Source: Archaeoglobaceae archaeon (GTDB lineage Archaea > Halobacteriota > Archaeoglobi > Archaeoglobales > Archaeoglobaceae). Taken from it: DNA of 50,616 bases. The stretch is taken from positions 1 through 50,616 of the forward strand of contig JANXDJ010000005.1 in NCBI GenBank assembly GCA_025059545.1, in the 5' to 3' direction. Position 1 is the first letter of the stretch. Every line of letters starts with the position of its first letter. The translations under genes and the position numbers were made by a program. A model generated the notes under the pieces. The model had not been told where the DNA came from and did no database searches. It worked only from the letters and a program-made list of their open reading frames with translations. Below are positions 32,203-39,894 of this stretch, piece by piece.

Positions 32203-33431
32203 GTCTCCTGAACTCTTATTTTGAACCTGCTCTTTATATCCTCAATCGCAAAAATCAAATCTCTTTGAGTGAGATTTTTTCTACCTTCGAGCAAAGCTTT
32301 AAGCACCGCTTCCCTTACCACGAGCTTAATATCTGCTCCAGTAAATCCTGCTGTTTCTTTAACGATTTCATCAATATTAAACTCTCCCTCAACTTTTTCG
32401 AGGAATATTTCGAATATTCTTTTTCTTATCCTCTCCTCGGGTTCAGGAAACTCGAGAACTTTATCAAATCTTCTCCAGACTGCTAAATCCAAAATCGAGG
32501 GATGATTTGTTGCTGCGATCAGCAAAACTCCATCATTTACTAGGTTTATGTCGTCGATTGCCTTGAGCAAAGTATTAACCGCTCTTTTTATTGCAGCATG
32601 CTCATCGCTTGTCCTCATTTTCGCTACGTAGTCGAATTCGTCTATAAACAAAATGCACGGGCTCAATTTCTTTGCAATCTCAAACACTTTTTCGATGTTC
32701 TTGGATGTTTCCCCAAGATACTGGCTCGTGATCATTGATAGCTTCACTTCGAGAAGTGGTAAATATAGCTTTTTGCTCAAAGCTCTCGCAGTTGTTGTCT
32801 TTCCAGTTCCCGGAGGACCGATAAACAGGATCTTCCCAATATCCACAAGACCAATCTTTCTTAGATATTCCTTCTCGTTGAGTGCTGTCTCAATCTTTTT
32901 AACTTCTTCAATTTGCTCTTCACTCAGTGCTATTGAGTCGAAATCGACATTTATTTCCTCAGGTGAGAATATTCTAACAAGCTCGAGCATTCCTCTCGTT
33001 TCTTCACCTTTGCTAAGTTCTGCAATCACGCTCGAAAGCCATTCTCTATCGCCATGCACTGGCGGATTGAATTTTTTAGCCTCTTCATAAGAGACATCTA
33101 AAGAATCGAAGTTTTCATAGTAATATGCAAGCACAGGATTGCGTTTTATCAAATCTAAGCCTTTTGTTGCGAGCCATTTTGTAGCAAGTTCAAAAGAAGT
33201 TATTTTGAACTGTTTCGTCATTGGATTGAAGTCTACAAAGGGCAAATCGTTTGAGTTTTTGCCAGAATATCTAATAGCATTCTCCTCTTTCACAACAATT
33301 GGTCTCTTTAGCACTCCTTTGTTATACAAAGCCTTTCTTATATCCCTTGGAATGTCACTTTCGTTCAGATTCTCATATCGGTTGAAGATCTCAGCAGTCA
33401 ACAAGAGCTCTATCAACTTTGTGCTTTCCAT
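32199..33431 (-). CDS. AAA-family ATPase with an unrecognised N-terminal domain
   Basis: 410 residues. The first ~170 residues form a domain I do not recognise, with little hydrophobicity (contains FVDFNPMTKQFKITSFELA and HGDREWLSSVIAELS). A single AAA module follows: Walker A GPPGTGKT (205-212), Walker B LFIDEFD (261-267), sensor-1 AATNHPSILD and arginine-rich WRRFD, with a C-terminal helical lid. A single AAA module of this kind resembles archaeal Cdc48/Vps4-like and proteasome-type ATPases, but no family can be given. It heads the AAA/MBL/MfnF operon and is divergent from the archaeosortase gene. Confidence 0.8.
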   Translation of the reverse strand: MESTKLIELLLTAEIFNRYENLNESDIPRDIRKALYNKGVLKRPIVVKEENAIRYSGKNSNDLPFVDFNPMTKQFKITSFELATKWLATKGLDLIKRNPVLAYYYENFDSLDVSYEEAKKFNPPVHGDREWLSSVIAELSKGEETRGMLELVRIFSPEEINVDFDSIALSEEQIEEVKKIETALNEKEYLRKIGLVDIGKILFIGPPGTGKTTTARALSKKLYLPLLEVKLSMITSQYLGETSKNIEKVFEIAKKLSPCILFIDEFDYVAKMRTSDEHAAIKRAVNTLLKAIDDINLVNDGVLLIAATNHPSILDLAVWRRFDKVLEFPEPEERIRKRIFEIFLEKVEGEFNIDEIVKETAGFTGADIKLVVREAVLKALLEGRKNLTQRDLIFAIEDIKSRFKIRVQET

Positions 33432-33506
33432 CTTAACTAATCCAAAATCAGGATTTTTAAAATTTTTGGCAAAGCTTAAAAATCCTTCTGATAAAAACCT
33501 AAACCA

Positions 33507-34262
33507 ATGTTATCTGAAATCATAGCGTCTGTTAGCATAATTCCTATGTTGATCTACGTTTTAAGAAAAAAAGCGATAATAGGTTCATTAGCTTGGATTT
33601 TTTTTGCTTTTGCTTGCCTAATTAAGGCAATAGAGTTCCTTTATGGCAAGGATTATGTTAACTTCTTTATATTCCTTCTTGGAACCTTGTTTTTTGTTTT
33701 GATGGCAAAGGCAATTTTTGCTAGAAACTCGAGGACTTTTTTAGATGTAACCGCTTTCTCAGCTTTAGCATGCATGATCTACTTTCCCTTCGTTTTCATT
33801 CAATCCTTTAATTCGGCAATTATAGAAACTACTGCTTATCTAACTGCAAGCCTCGGCAAACTTCTTGGCTATTCGATGAATGCCTATGGGAGGGTTGTGG
33901 AGTTGAATAGCAGTTCCGTAGAAATAATACTCGCCTGCACTGCAATAGAGAGCATGGCTCTTTTCACAGGTGCAACTCTTGGGATAAATGCGGAAAGGAA
34001 AAGAAAGTTGAAAGCTTTTTTGGTATCTGTTCCAGTTATATACTTTTTAAATCTTTTCAGAAATGTTTTTGTCGTTGTAAGCTTTGCATACCTTCTGTTT
34101 GGAGAAGACAGCTTCTACATTGCTCATCACGTAATTGCCAAAGCTTTCTCGTTCATAGCATTGGTAGCCATAGCTTATGTTGTATTTCGCACTCTACCTG
34201 AACTTACGGAACTCATTTATTCATTGAAAGAAGAGATTGTGAGAGGTGTTAAGGGTGATTGA
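33507..34262 (+). CDS. artA: Archaeosortase (ArtA-like)
   Basis: A 251-residue multi-pass membrane protein of the exosortase/archaeosortase family. The catalytic triad is visible: Cys144 in LACTAIESM, Arg185 in NLFRNVFVV and His207/208 in YIAHHVIAK. It is an archaeal transpeptidase-like enzyme that trims PGF-CTERM proteins and attaches them to lipid. The two genes after it make archaetidylserine and archaetidylethanolamine, the lipids needed for that anchoring in haloarchaea, so the assignment to the ArtA type is well supported by context. An A-box lies close upstream. Confidence 0.88.
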   Translation: MLSEIIASVSIIPMLIYVLRKKAIIGSLAWIFFAFACLIKAIEFLYGKDYVNFFIFLLGTLFFVLMAKAIFARNSRTFLDVTAFSALACMIYFPFVFIQSFNSAIIETTAYLTASLGKLLGYSMNAYGRVVELNSSSVEIILACTAIESMALFTGATLGINAERKRKLKAFLVSVPVIYFLNLFRNVFVVVSFAYLLFGEDSFYIAHHVIAKAFSFIALVAIAYVVFRTLPELTELIYSLKEEIVRGVKGD

Positions 34263-34842
34263 AAAGGGTGGTTTGAAGATCTTCTGCCTCCTTATGGCAC
34301 TATCTGTGCCATTCTTATTCATATATCTTCCAATAGCAGTTCTTTTGTTATTTTTTGCAATTTTTACTGCATACTTTTTCAGAGATCCGGAAAGAAAGAT
34401 CGGGGATGGAGTGGTGTCTCCAGCAGATGGAAAAATAGACTACATTGCAAATAACCGACTTGAGATCTTCATGTCTCCGTTTGACTGTCATGTAAACAGA
34501 TCCCCGGTTAGCGGTAGGGTATTAAAAACGGAATTTAGAGAAGGTAGAGTTCTACCAGCCTTTAAGAGAATAAAAGACCCAAGAATGAACGAAATTCTCA
34601 TAGAAGGCGGAGATGGGATCTTCAAGGTCATTCAGATCGCGGGCATATTTGCCAGAAGGATCGTGTGCTATGTTAAACCGGGCGAAAATTTGACAAAAGG
34701 CGAAAGAATAGGTATAATCCGATTTGGTTCTCGAGTTGTGCTCGAAGTTCCAGAAGGATATAGATTTGTCAAAAAAGTGGGAGAAAAGGTTAAGGCTGGA
34801 GAAACGGTGGCTGTTAAGGATGAGAATATTCCGAGAGGTTAG
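34255..34842 (+). CDS. asd: Archaetidylserine decarboxylase proenzyme
   Basis: About 195 residues. Two N-terminal membrane segments (roughly residues 5-45), then FFRDPERKIGDGVVSPADGKI (shown as FFRDPERKI and VSPADGKI), SPFDCHVNRSPVSGRV, and the autocatalytic cleavage site FGSRVV, where the Ser becomes the pyruvoyl group. It converts archaetidylserine to archaetidylethanolamine in the membrane. GTG 34255 has GAGGTG well placed; GTG 34246 is possible too. It overlaps artA by 8 nt and the pssA-like gene by 23 nt. Confidence 0.92.
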   Translation: MIEKGGLKIFCLLMALSVPFLFIYLPIAVLLLFFAIFTAYFFRDPERKIGDGVVSPADGKIDYIANNRLEIFMSPFDCHVNRSPVSGRVLKTEFREGRVLPAFKRIKDPRMNEILIEGGDGIFKVIQIAGIFARRIVCYVKPGENLTKGERIGIIRFGSRVVLEVPEGYRFVKKVGEKVKAGETVAVKDENIPRG

Positions 34843-35470
34843 TCTTGCAGACTCTCTAACTGTTTTAAACGCTCTTTTTGGATTCTCTGCGATAGCTTAT
34901 GCCATTCATGACTTCGAAAAGAGCTTCGCATTATTTTATCTTGCTCTAATCTCAGACGGGCTTGATGGATGGATCGCTTCAAAAACTGAAAAAAGCAGAA
35001 TTGGTAAAGAACTCGATTCACTTGCGGACTCTATTTCCTTTGGTATTTTTCCTGCTGTGGCGATGATAGTTTACAATATTTCTCTTTTTGCCTTTTCATC
35101 TCTTTTCTTAGCCTTTTCCATCCTAAGACTTGCCAGATTCAATATTTTAAGCTTAGAGGGATTTTTAGGGATACCCACAAGTGTCAGTGCCATTGCGATA
35201 ACATCCTTAGTTAGAATTCAGCAACCCTTTGAAGTCATTGCTACCACTTCAGTTATCCTTTCCATTCTGATGATTTCAGACCTGAATTATCCAAGACTTA
35301 AAGGAGTTTATCTTACTATCCCCGGAATCTTCTTATTGCTGGCAATTTTTTACTTGGAATTCTGCTATCTTTTGCTTCTCTCCGTAATTATATACACTCT
35401 TTATCCGGTGGTGGATCTATGGAAAAAGAGATTGATAAAAGGGCAATTGCAAGTTTTGAAGCGGGAATAA
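34820..35470 (+). CDS. pssA: CDP-archaeol:serine archaetidyltransferase (PssA-like)
   Basis: 216 residues from ATG 34820, where the conserved VSLADSLTVLNALFGF begins; the longer frame upstream lies inside asd. The CDP-alcohol transferase motif is DGWIASKTEKSRIG followed by KELDSLAD, keeping the aspartates, but the Arg usual after the A of DGxxAR is Ser with Lys next. Several membrane helices follow. It makes archaetidylserine from CDP-archaeol and serine, feeding Asd. It overlaps asd by 23 nt and MptD by 52 nt, unusually long overlaps. Confidence 0.9.
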   Translation: MRIFREVSLADSLTVLNALFGFSAIAYAIHDFEKSFALFYLALISDGLDGWIASKTEKSRIGKELDSLADSISFGIFPAVAMIVYNISLFAFSSLFLAFSILRLARFNILSLEGFLGIPTSVSAIAITSLVRIQQPFEVIATTSVILSILMISDLNYPRLKGVYLTIPGIFLLLAIFYLEFCYLLLLSVIIYTLYPVVDLWKKRLIKGQLQVLKRE

Positions 35471-35757
35471 AGCTTGGAGCACTTTTTCACCAGTTCATAG
35501 GGGTTCCAGTTTCTGAGAAAAATGTGGAGATACTTGAAAAAGCGATCGAGAGTTGTGTGAGGTTGCAACCATATGTAGTGGATATAGAAATCAAGATCGA
35601 TAGAAAAAAGCTCAAAGAAGTTTCAAGCTTTGGATACTGCTCTCTATCTCCTGAAATGATAAAGGCAAGAGTTGTGGTAGAATTTGAGGGGGAAAGGGTT
35701 GAAGCAATTCTCGAATGGGATGAGAAACTTCGGTATCCGTTGATGAAGCTGTTATGA
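35419..35757 (+). CDS. mptD: Archaeal dihydroneopterin aldolase MptD
   Basis: 112 residues matching the archaeal dihydroneopterin aldolase (former DUF372): RAIASFEAGIKLGALFHQF, then IGVPVS and SCVRLQPYVVDIEIKID, and SFGYCSLSPEMIKARV. It cleaves 7,8-dihydroneopterin to the 6-hydroxymethylpterin in tetrahydromethanopterin synthesis, fitting the C1 metabolism of this organism. ATG 35419 follows GGTGGTGG. It starts inside the last 52 nt of pssA, so it is translated in another frame over that stretch. Confidence 0.88.
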   Translation: MEKEIDKRAIASFEAGIKLGALFHQFIGVPVSEKNVEILEKAIESCVRLQPYVVDIEIKIDRKKLKEVSSFGYCSLSPEMIKARVVVEFEGERVEAILEWDEKLRYPLMKLL

Positions 35758-35801
35758 AAAGTTTTAAATTCCATGAAATGCTTTGCTTCTAAGGTGTCAA
35801 G

Positions 35802-36257
35802 ATGGCAAGGATGCATAAAAGCAGAAGGGGTAAGTCTGGATCGAAGAAGGTTTACAGAAATGTTCCGCCAGAGTGGGTAGAGACATCAAAAGAGGATGTT
35901 GTGAAGAAAATACTGGAGCTTTACAACGAAGGCTTGGAACCATCCAAGATCGGAATGGTTCTCAGAGATAGATATGGCATCCCCTCAGTTAAACAGATAA
36001 CCGGCAAGAGACTTGTTGACGTTCTTAAGGAGAATGGTGTTTCGATAAAATATCCCGAAGATTTAAAGGCTCTAATAAGGAAGGCTTTGAAATTGAGAAA
36101 ACATCTCGAATCTCACAAGAAAGACTTGCACAACAGAAGAGGACTGCAATTGATCGAAGCAAAGATCTGGAGACTTTCGAGCTATTACAAAGAGAAAGGC
36201 ATACTACCAGCAGACTGGTCATACGATCCCGAGAAGCTTCGTGTAGAATTATCTTAA
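35802..36257 (+). CDS. rps15: 30S ribosomal protein S15 (uS15)
   Basis: 151 residues, the archaeal/eukaryal long form of S15 (S13e). Starts MARMHKSRRGKSGSKK; conserved core SKIGMVLRDRYGIPSVK, LKLRKHLESHKKDLHNRRG and WRLSSYYKEKGILP. Upstream are an A-box TTTTAAA (about 35762) and AAGGTG before ATG 35802. It binds 16S rRNA in the 30S subunit. lysA starts 3 bp after its stop, so the two are co-transcribed. Confidence 0.97.
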   Translation: MARMHKSRRGKSGSKKVYRNVPPEWVETSKEDVVKKILELYNEGLEPSKIGMVLRDRYGIPSVKQITGKRLVDVLKENGVSIKYPEDLKALIRKALKLRKHLESHKKDLHNRRGLQLIEAKIWRLSSYYKEKGILPADWSYDPEKLRVELS

Positions 36258-36259
36258 TT

Positions 36260-37513
36260 ATGTTTTCTCGTAAAGATGGAATTCTTTTTATTGAAAACGT
36301 TTCTACAACTGAAATAGCAGAAAAATACGGCACACCAGTTTACGTAACCTCAAAATCACAGCTTGAAAAGAATCTCGATGCATACAAGAAAGCTTTTTCT
36401 GATGCGGAGAAGTTATATGCGGTTAAAGCAAACAACAATTTAGCCATAATGAAAATAATAGCGTCAAATGGATTTGGAGCAGACGTTTTCAGTGCAGGAG
36501 AGCTTTATTTAGCACTTTTAGCAGGTTTCGATAGAGAAAGGATGTTGTTTAATGGAAATTCAAAAAGTGATTCGGAGATAGAGATAGGAATTCGGGCAGG
36601 CGTTAAATTCAGTGTTGACAGCTATGACGAGCTGAAAACCATACATAACATTGCCAAAAACGAAGGTAAAGAGGTTGAGATCGCATTTCGCATAAATCCA
36701 GACATAGACCCAAAAACTCATCCAAAGATCGCTACTGGGTTAAAAGAGTCGAAGTTCGGAATACCAGAGGATCAGGCGATAAAGGCTTATGAAATGGCTT
36801 TAAAAATGGAAAATGTAATTCCGATAGGAATTCACTGCCATATTGGGAGTCAAATTCTCGAAACTTTGCCCTTTCTATCCGCAATGCGAAAGATCGGAAA
36901 AATTGCCAGTGATGTTGAGAGACTCGGTGTTGAGCTTGATTTCCTTGATCTTGGCGGTGGTCTCGGAATTGACTACGAAGGAAAAGGTTCAATCACTCCC
37001 TTCGAGCTTGCTAAAGATTTAATGCCTGTTTTTAACGAAGTTTGTTCGAATCTCAGATCCAAGCCAGAGCTTTGGCTTGAGCCAGGAAGGAGCATAGTTG
37101 GAAATACTACAATACTTCTCACGAGAGTTAATGCTGTCAAGAGAGGATACAAGAACTTTGTTGCAGTTGATGCTGGATTTAACTTGCTAATTCGTCCCGC
37201 AATGTATGGTTCTTATCACCGCGTATCTTTAGCAAACAGAGAAGGAAAAGAGGAAGAAATTTACACGATCGTTGGTCCGATTTGTGAGAGCGGAGACGTG
37301 CTTGCAAAGGATCGAATGTTGCCAAAAGTAGAAAAAGGAGACCTGATCGCAATTTTTGACGCTGGTGCTTACGGATTTGCAATGAGCAGTCAATATAATG
37401 GTCGTCCAAGGTGTGCTGAAGTTCTTGTAAGTGGCAGTAGAACCGCTTTAATCCGAGAACCAGAATCATTTGGCGATTTGATTGCTAAGCAAAGAATTCC
37501 GGAGTGGATTTGA
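36260..37513 (+). CDS. lysA: Diaminopimelate decarboxylase
   Basis: A 417-residue PLP enzyme that decarboxylates meso-diaminopimelate to lysine. The PLP lysine is K56 in YAVKANNN. Other marks are HCHIGSQI, DLGGGLGIDY, EPGRSIVGN, VDAGFNLLIRPAMYG, GPICESGDVLAKDR and the C-terminal DAGAYGFAMSSQYNGRPR. The length is typical. It lies 3 bp after the S15 stop with no clear promoter of its own. Confidence 0.96.
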   Translation: MFSRKDGILFIENVSTTEIAEKYGTPVYVTSKSQLEKNLDAYKKAFSDAEKLYAVKANNNLAIMKIIASNGFGADVFSAGELYLALLAGFDRERMLFNGNSKSDSEIEIGIRAGVKFSVDSYDELKTIHNIAKNEGKEVEIAFRINPDIDPKTHPKIATGLKESKFGIPEDQAIKAYEMALKMENVIPIGIHCHIGSQILETLPFLSAMRKIGKIASDVERLGVELDFLDLGGGLGIDYEGKGSITPFELAKDLMPVFNEVCSNLRSKPELWLEPGRSIVGNTTILLTRVNAVKRGYKNFVAVDAGFNLLIRPAMYGSYHRVSLANREGKEEEIYTIVGPICESGDVLAKDRMLPKVEKGDLIAIFDAGAYGFAMSSQYNGRPRCAEVLVSGSRTALIREPESFGDLIAKQRIPEWI

Positions 37514-37537
37514 GCGATCTATCCACTAAAGCAAAAA

Positions 37538-37545
37538 TATTTAAA
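37538..37545 (+). promoter_or_regulatory. A-box of the ilvBN transcript
   Basis: TATTTAAA. Its centre is 26 nt before ATG 37568, which would make the transcript start at the small leader ORF, about 70 nt before ilvB. Confidence 0.55.
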
Positions 37546-37567
37546 CCGACAAAGCTACGCATTGCCA

Positions 37568-37618
37568 ATGGGTTACTCAATGAATTTGTTGGTATTGAGC
37601 TCTGTAGTCCTATTTTAA
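37568..37618 (+). CDS. Possible leader peptide ahead of ilvBN, rich in Leu and Val
   Basis: A 16-codon ORF, MGYSMNLLVLSSVVLF, in the 5' region of the ilvBN message. Four Leu and three Val make up 7 of 16 residues, the products of the pathway. The A-box spacing predicts that transcription starts at this ATG (leaderless). A short inverted repeat CTCAAT (37576-37581) / ATTGAG (37593-37598) lies inside it. ilvB follows with its own GAGGTGG. It may be a translated regulatory leader like bacterial ilv attenuators, or a chance ORF; no clear terminator hairpin is seen. Confidence 0.35.
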   Translation: MGYSMNLLVLSSVVLF

Positions 37619-37638
37619 AGTTACTTTGAGGTGGGTTT

Positions 37639-39300
37639 ATGCGTGCTGCCGATGCCTTTGTCAAGGCTCTTGAAAAGGAGGGTGTTGAGGTCGTTTTTGG
37701 CATACCCGGAGGGGCAATAATCGAAGTATACGATGCTCTCTACGACTCAAATATAAAGCACATCACTACGAGGCATGAACAGGGAGCAACACATGCTGCA
37801 GATGGCTATGCAAGAGCGAGCGGAAAAGTTGGTGTTGTATTCGCAACTTCTGGTCCTGGGGCTACAAACACTGTGACTGGAATTGCAAATGCTTACATGG
37901 ACTCTTCCCCAATAGTAGTCTTTACTGGGCAAGTTGCAAGACATTTGATCGGCAACGACGCCTTTCAGGAAGCGGATATAACTGGAATAACGATGCCAAT
38001 CACAAAACACAATTATCTGGTTACTGATCCTAAGAAGTTGCTGAGGATCGTGAAAGAGGCTTTTCATATCGCTTCTACTGGTCGTCCTGGTCCGGTGCTT
38101 ATCGACATTCCAAAAGATGTTTCCCAAGCGGATATCGAGTTTGAATATCCAAGCAAAGTGGAATTGATGGGATATAAGCCGAAATATGAGGGACATCCAA
38201 TGCAGATCAAAAAGGCTTCAGAGCTAATAATGAAATCAGAAAGACCTATAATACTCGCTGGAGGAGGTGTAAGAATATCAAATGCAGAAAAGGAGTTAAC
38301 AGAGCTTGCTGAAACAATTCCAGCGTTTGTCGTAACAACGCTAATGGGTAAAGGCTCTATAAGTGAATATCATCCTCTTTGCCTTGGCTTTGTTGGGATG
38401 CATGGTTCCAAATATGCAAATTATGCGTTGAGCGAGAGCGATCTTATTATAGCGGTTGGCTGTCGGTTCAGTGATCGAACAACTGGTAACACCGCATTAT
38501 TTGCTCCAGAAGCGAAGATCATTCACATTGACATAGATCCCGCAGAAATTGGTAAAAATGTTCGAGTTGACGTGCCAATAGTTGGAGATGCAAAAAGGAT
38601 CCTGGCTCAGCTTAAAAAGGTGGTTCAATATAAACAGAGGAAGGAGTGGGAAGAGATCGTTAAAGGGTGGAGAGAAAAATTCCCTCTGAAATATAGCAAG
38701 AGAGGATTTAAGCCACAGTTTGTTATTGAAAAAGCTTGTGAGTTCTTCCCTGATGCAATTATAACTACTGAAGTTGGTCAGAATCAGATGTGGACTGCGC
38801 AGTTCTTCAAAGTGAAGTATCCAAGGCAATTTATAAGTAGTGGCGGTCTTGGGACGATGGGCTTTGGATTTCCGGCAGCGATGGGGGCAAAGGTTGCTTG
38901 TCCTGATAAAGAAGTGATCGACATCGCTGGTGATGGTAGCTTTTTGATGAACATTCAGGAGCTTGCAACCTGTGTTCATTACGAAATTCCAGTTAAAGTT
39001 TTCATCATGAACAATGGGTATCTTGGAATGGTGAGGCAGTGGCAACAGATTTTCTACAAGGAAAGATACTCCGCAACATGCATTGGTTGTGAAAAAGTGA
39101 GCTTTGAAAATATTGCTAAGGGATTTGGAGCTATAGGAATTACAGTTGAGAAGCCAAGCGAAGTGGAAGATGCCTTTAAGATTGTTAAGGAGAACAAAGA
39201 CGTTCTAGTGGTAGTTGATTTCAAAGTAGACTTCCAAGCGAATGTTCTCCCAATGGTTCCGCCGGGGAAAGGTTTAAAGGATCTAATCGAGGGGGAATGA
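37639..39300 (+). CDS. ilvB: Acetolactate synthase large subunit
   Basis: A 553-residue ThDP enzyme, first common step of branched-chain amino-acid synthesis. N-terminal [14 protein letters not shown], catalytic Glu47 in [38 protein letters not shown], and the ThDP-binding [12 protein letters not shown] ending in [13 protein letters not shown]. The RQW, MPITKH and FQE parts favour the anabolic AHAS type. ATG 37639 has GAGGTGGG 5 nt upstream. It is followed at 1 bp by ilvN. Confidence 0.96.
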   Translation: MRAADAFVKALEKEGVEVVFGIPGGAIIEVYDALYDSNIKHITTRHEQGATHAADGYARASGKVGVVFATSGPGATNTVTGIANAYMDSSPIVVFTGQVARHLIGNDAFQEADITGITMPITKHNYLVTDPKKLLRIVKEAFHIASTGRPGPVLIDIPKDVSQADIEFEYPSKVELMGYKPKYEGHPMQIKKASELIMKSERPIILAGGGVRISNAEKELTELAETIPAFVVTTLMGKGSISEYHPLCLGFVGMHGSKYANYALSESDLIIAVGCRFSDRTTGNTALFAPEAKIIHIDIDPAEIGKNVRVDVPIVGDAKRILAQLKKVVQYKQRKEWEEIVKGWREKFPLKYSKRGFKPQFVIEKACEFFPDAIITTEVGQNQMWTAQFFKVKYPRQFISSGGLGTMGFGFPAAMGAKVACPDKEVIDIAGDGSFLMNIQELATCVHYEIPVKVFIMNNGYLGMVRQWQQIFYKERYSATCIGCEKVSFENIAKGFGAIGITVEKPSEVEDAFKIVKENKDVLVVVDFKVDFQANVLPMVPPGKGLKDLIEGE

Positions 39301-39301
39301 T

Positions 39302-39787
39302 ATGAAGTTCACAATTGCGGTGCTCGTGGAAAACAAACCGGGGGTTTTGGCAAGAGTTGCTTCGCTTTTCAGAAGAAGAGGATTTAACATTGAAAGCCTA
39401 ACCGTAGGAACGACGGAGAGAGAAGATCTTTCAAGAATGACGATCGTGGTAAATGGAGATGAGAGAGTTCTTGAGCAAGTCACAAAGCAGTTGAACAAGT
39501 TGATAGAAGTGATAAAAGTAAGTGATGTTAGCAAAGACTCCGTTGAAAGGGAATTATGCTTAATAAGGATTAATTCGCCTCCAGAGAAGAGAGGAGAAAT
39601 TATTGAGCTTACAAATATTTTCAGAGGAAGGATCGTGGACGTGGCGAGAGATAGCTTTATCGTCGAGATCACTGGAGATGAGGACAAGATCAATGCATTT
39701 ATAGATCTAATGAGGGCTTACGGGATAAAAGAGGTTGCAAGGACTGGGAAAGTTGCGATGGTTCGAGGAGGAAAGAACAGCAAGTGA
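39302..39787 (+). CDS. ilvN: Acetolactate synthase small (regulatory) subunit
   Basis: 161 residues. N-terminal ACT domain: [22 protein letters not shown] then [13 protein letters not shown] (valine-binding region), followed by the C-terminal domain ([26 protein letters not shown]). It stabilises the large subunit and confers feedback inhibition by valine. ATG 39302 sits 1 bp after the ilvB stop, with GAGGGGGA upstream inside ilvB. The length is normal. Confidence 0.95.
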   Translation: MKFTIAVLVENKPGVLARVASLFRRRGFNIESLTVGTTEREDLSRMTIVVNGDERVLEQVTKQLNKLIEVIKVSDVSKDSVERELCLIRINSPPEKRGEIIELTNIFRGRIVDVARDSFIVEITGDEDKINAFIDLMRAYGIKEVARTGKVAMVRGGKNSK

Positions 39788-39894
39788 GATTTTGAAGATT
39801 TAAAAATTATTATAATTTCATATTAAAAGAAAAAAATCGTTTTTAAAGACACGAAAAACGAAATCTTTTTAAAATTACAAAAACAAGATTTATT

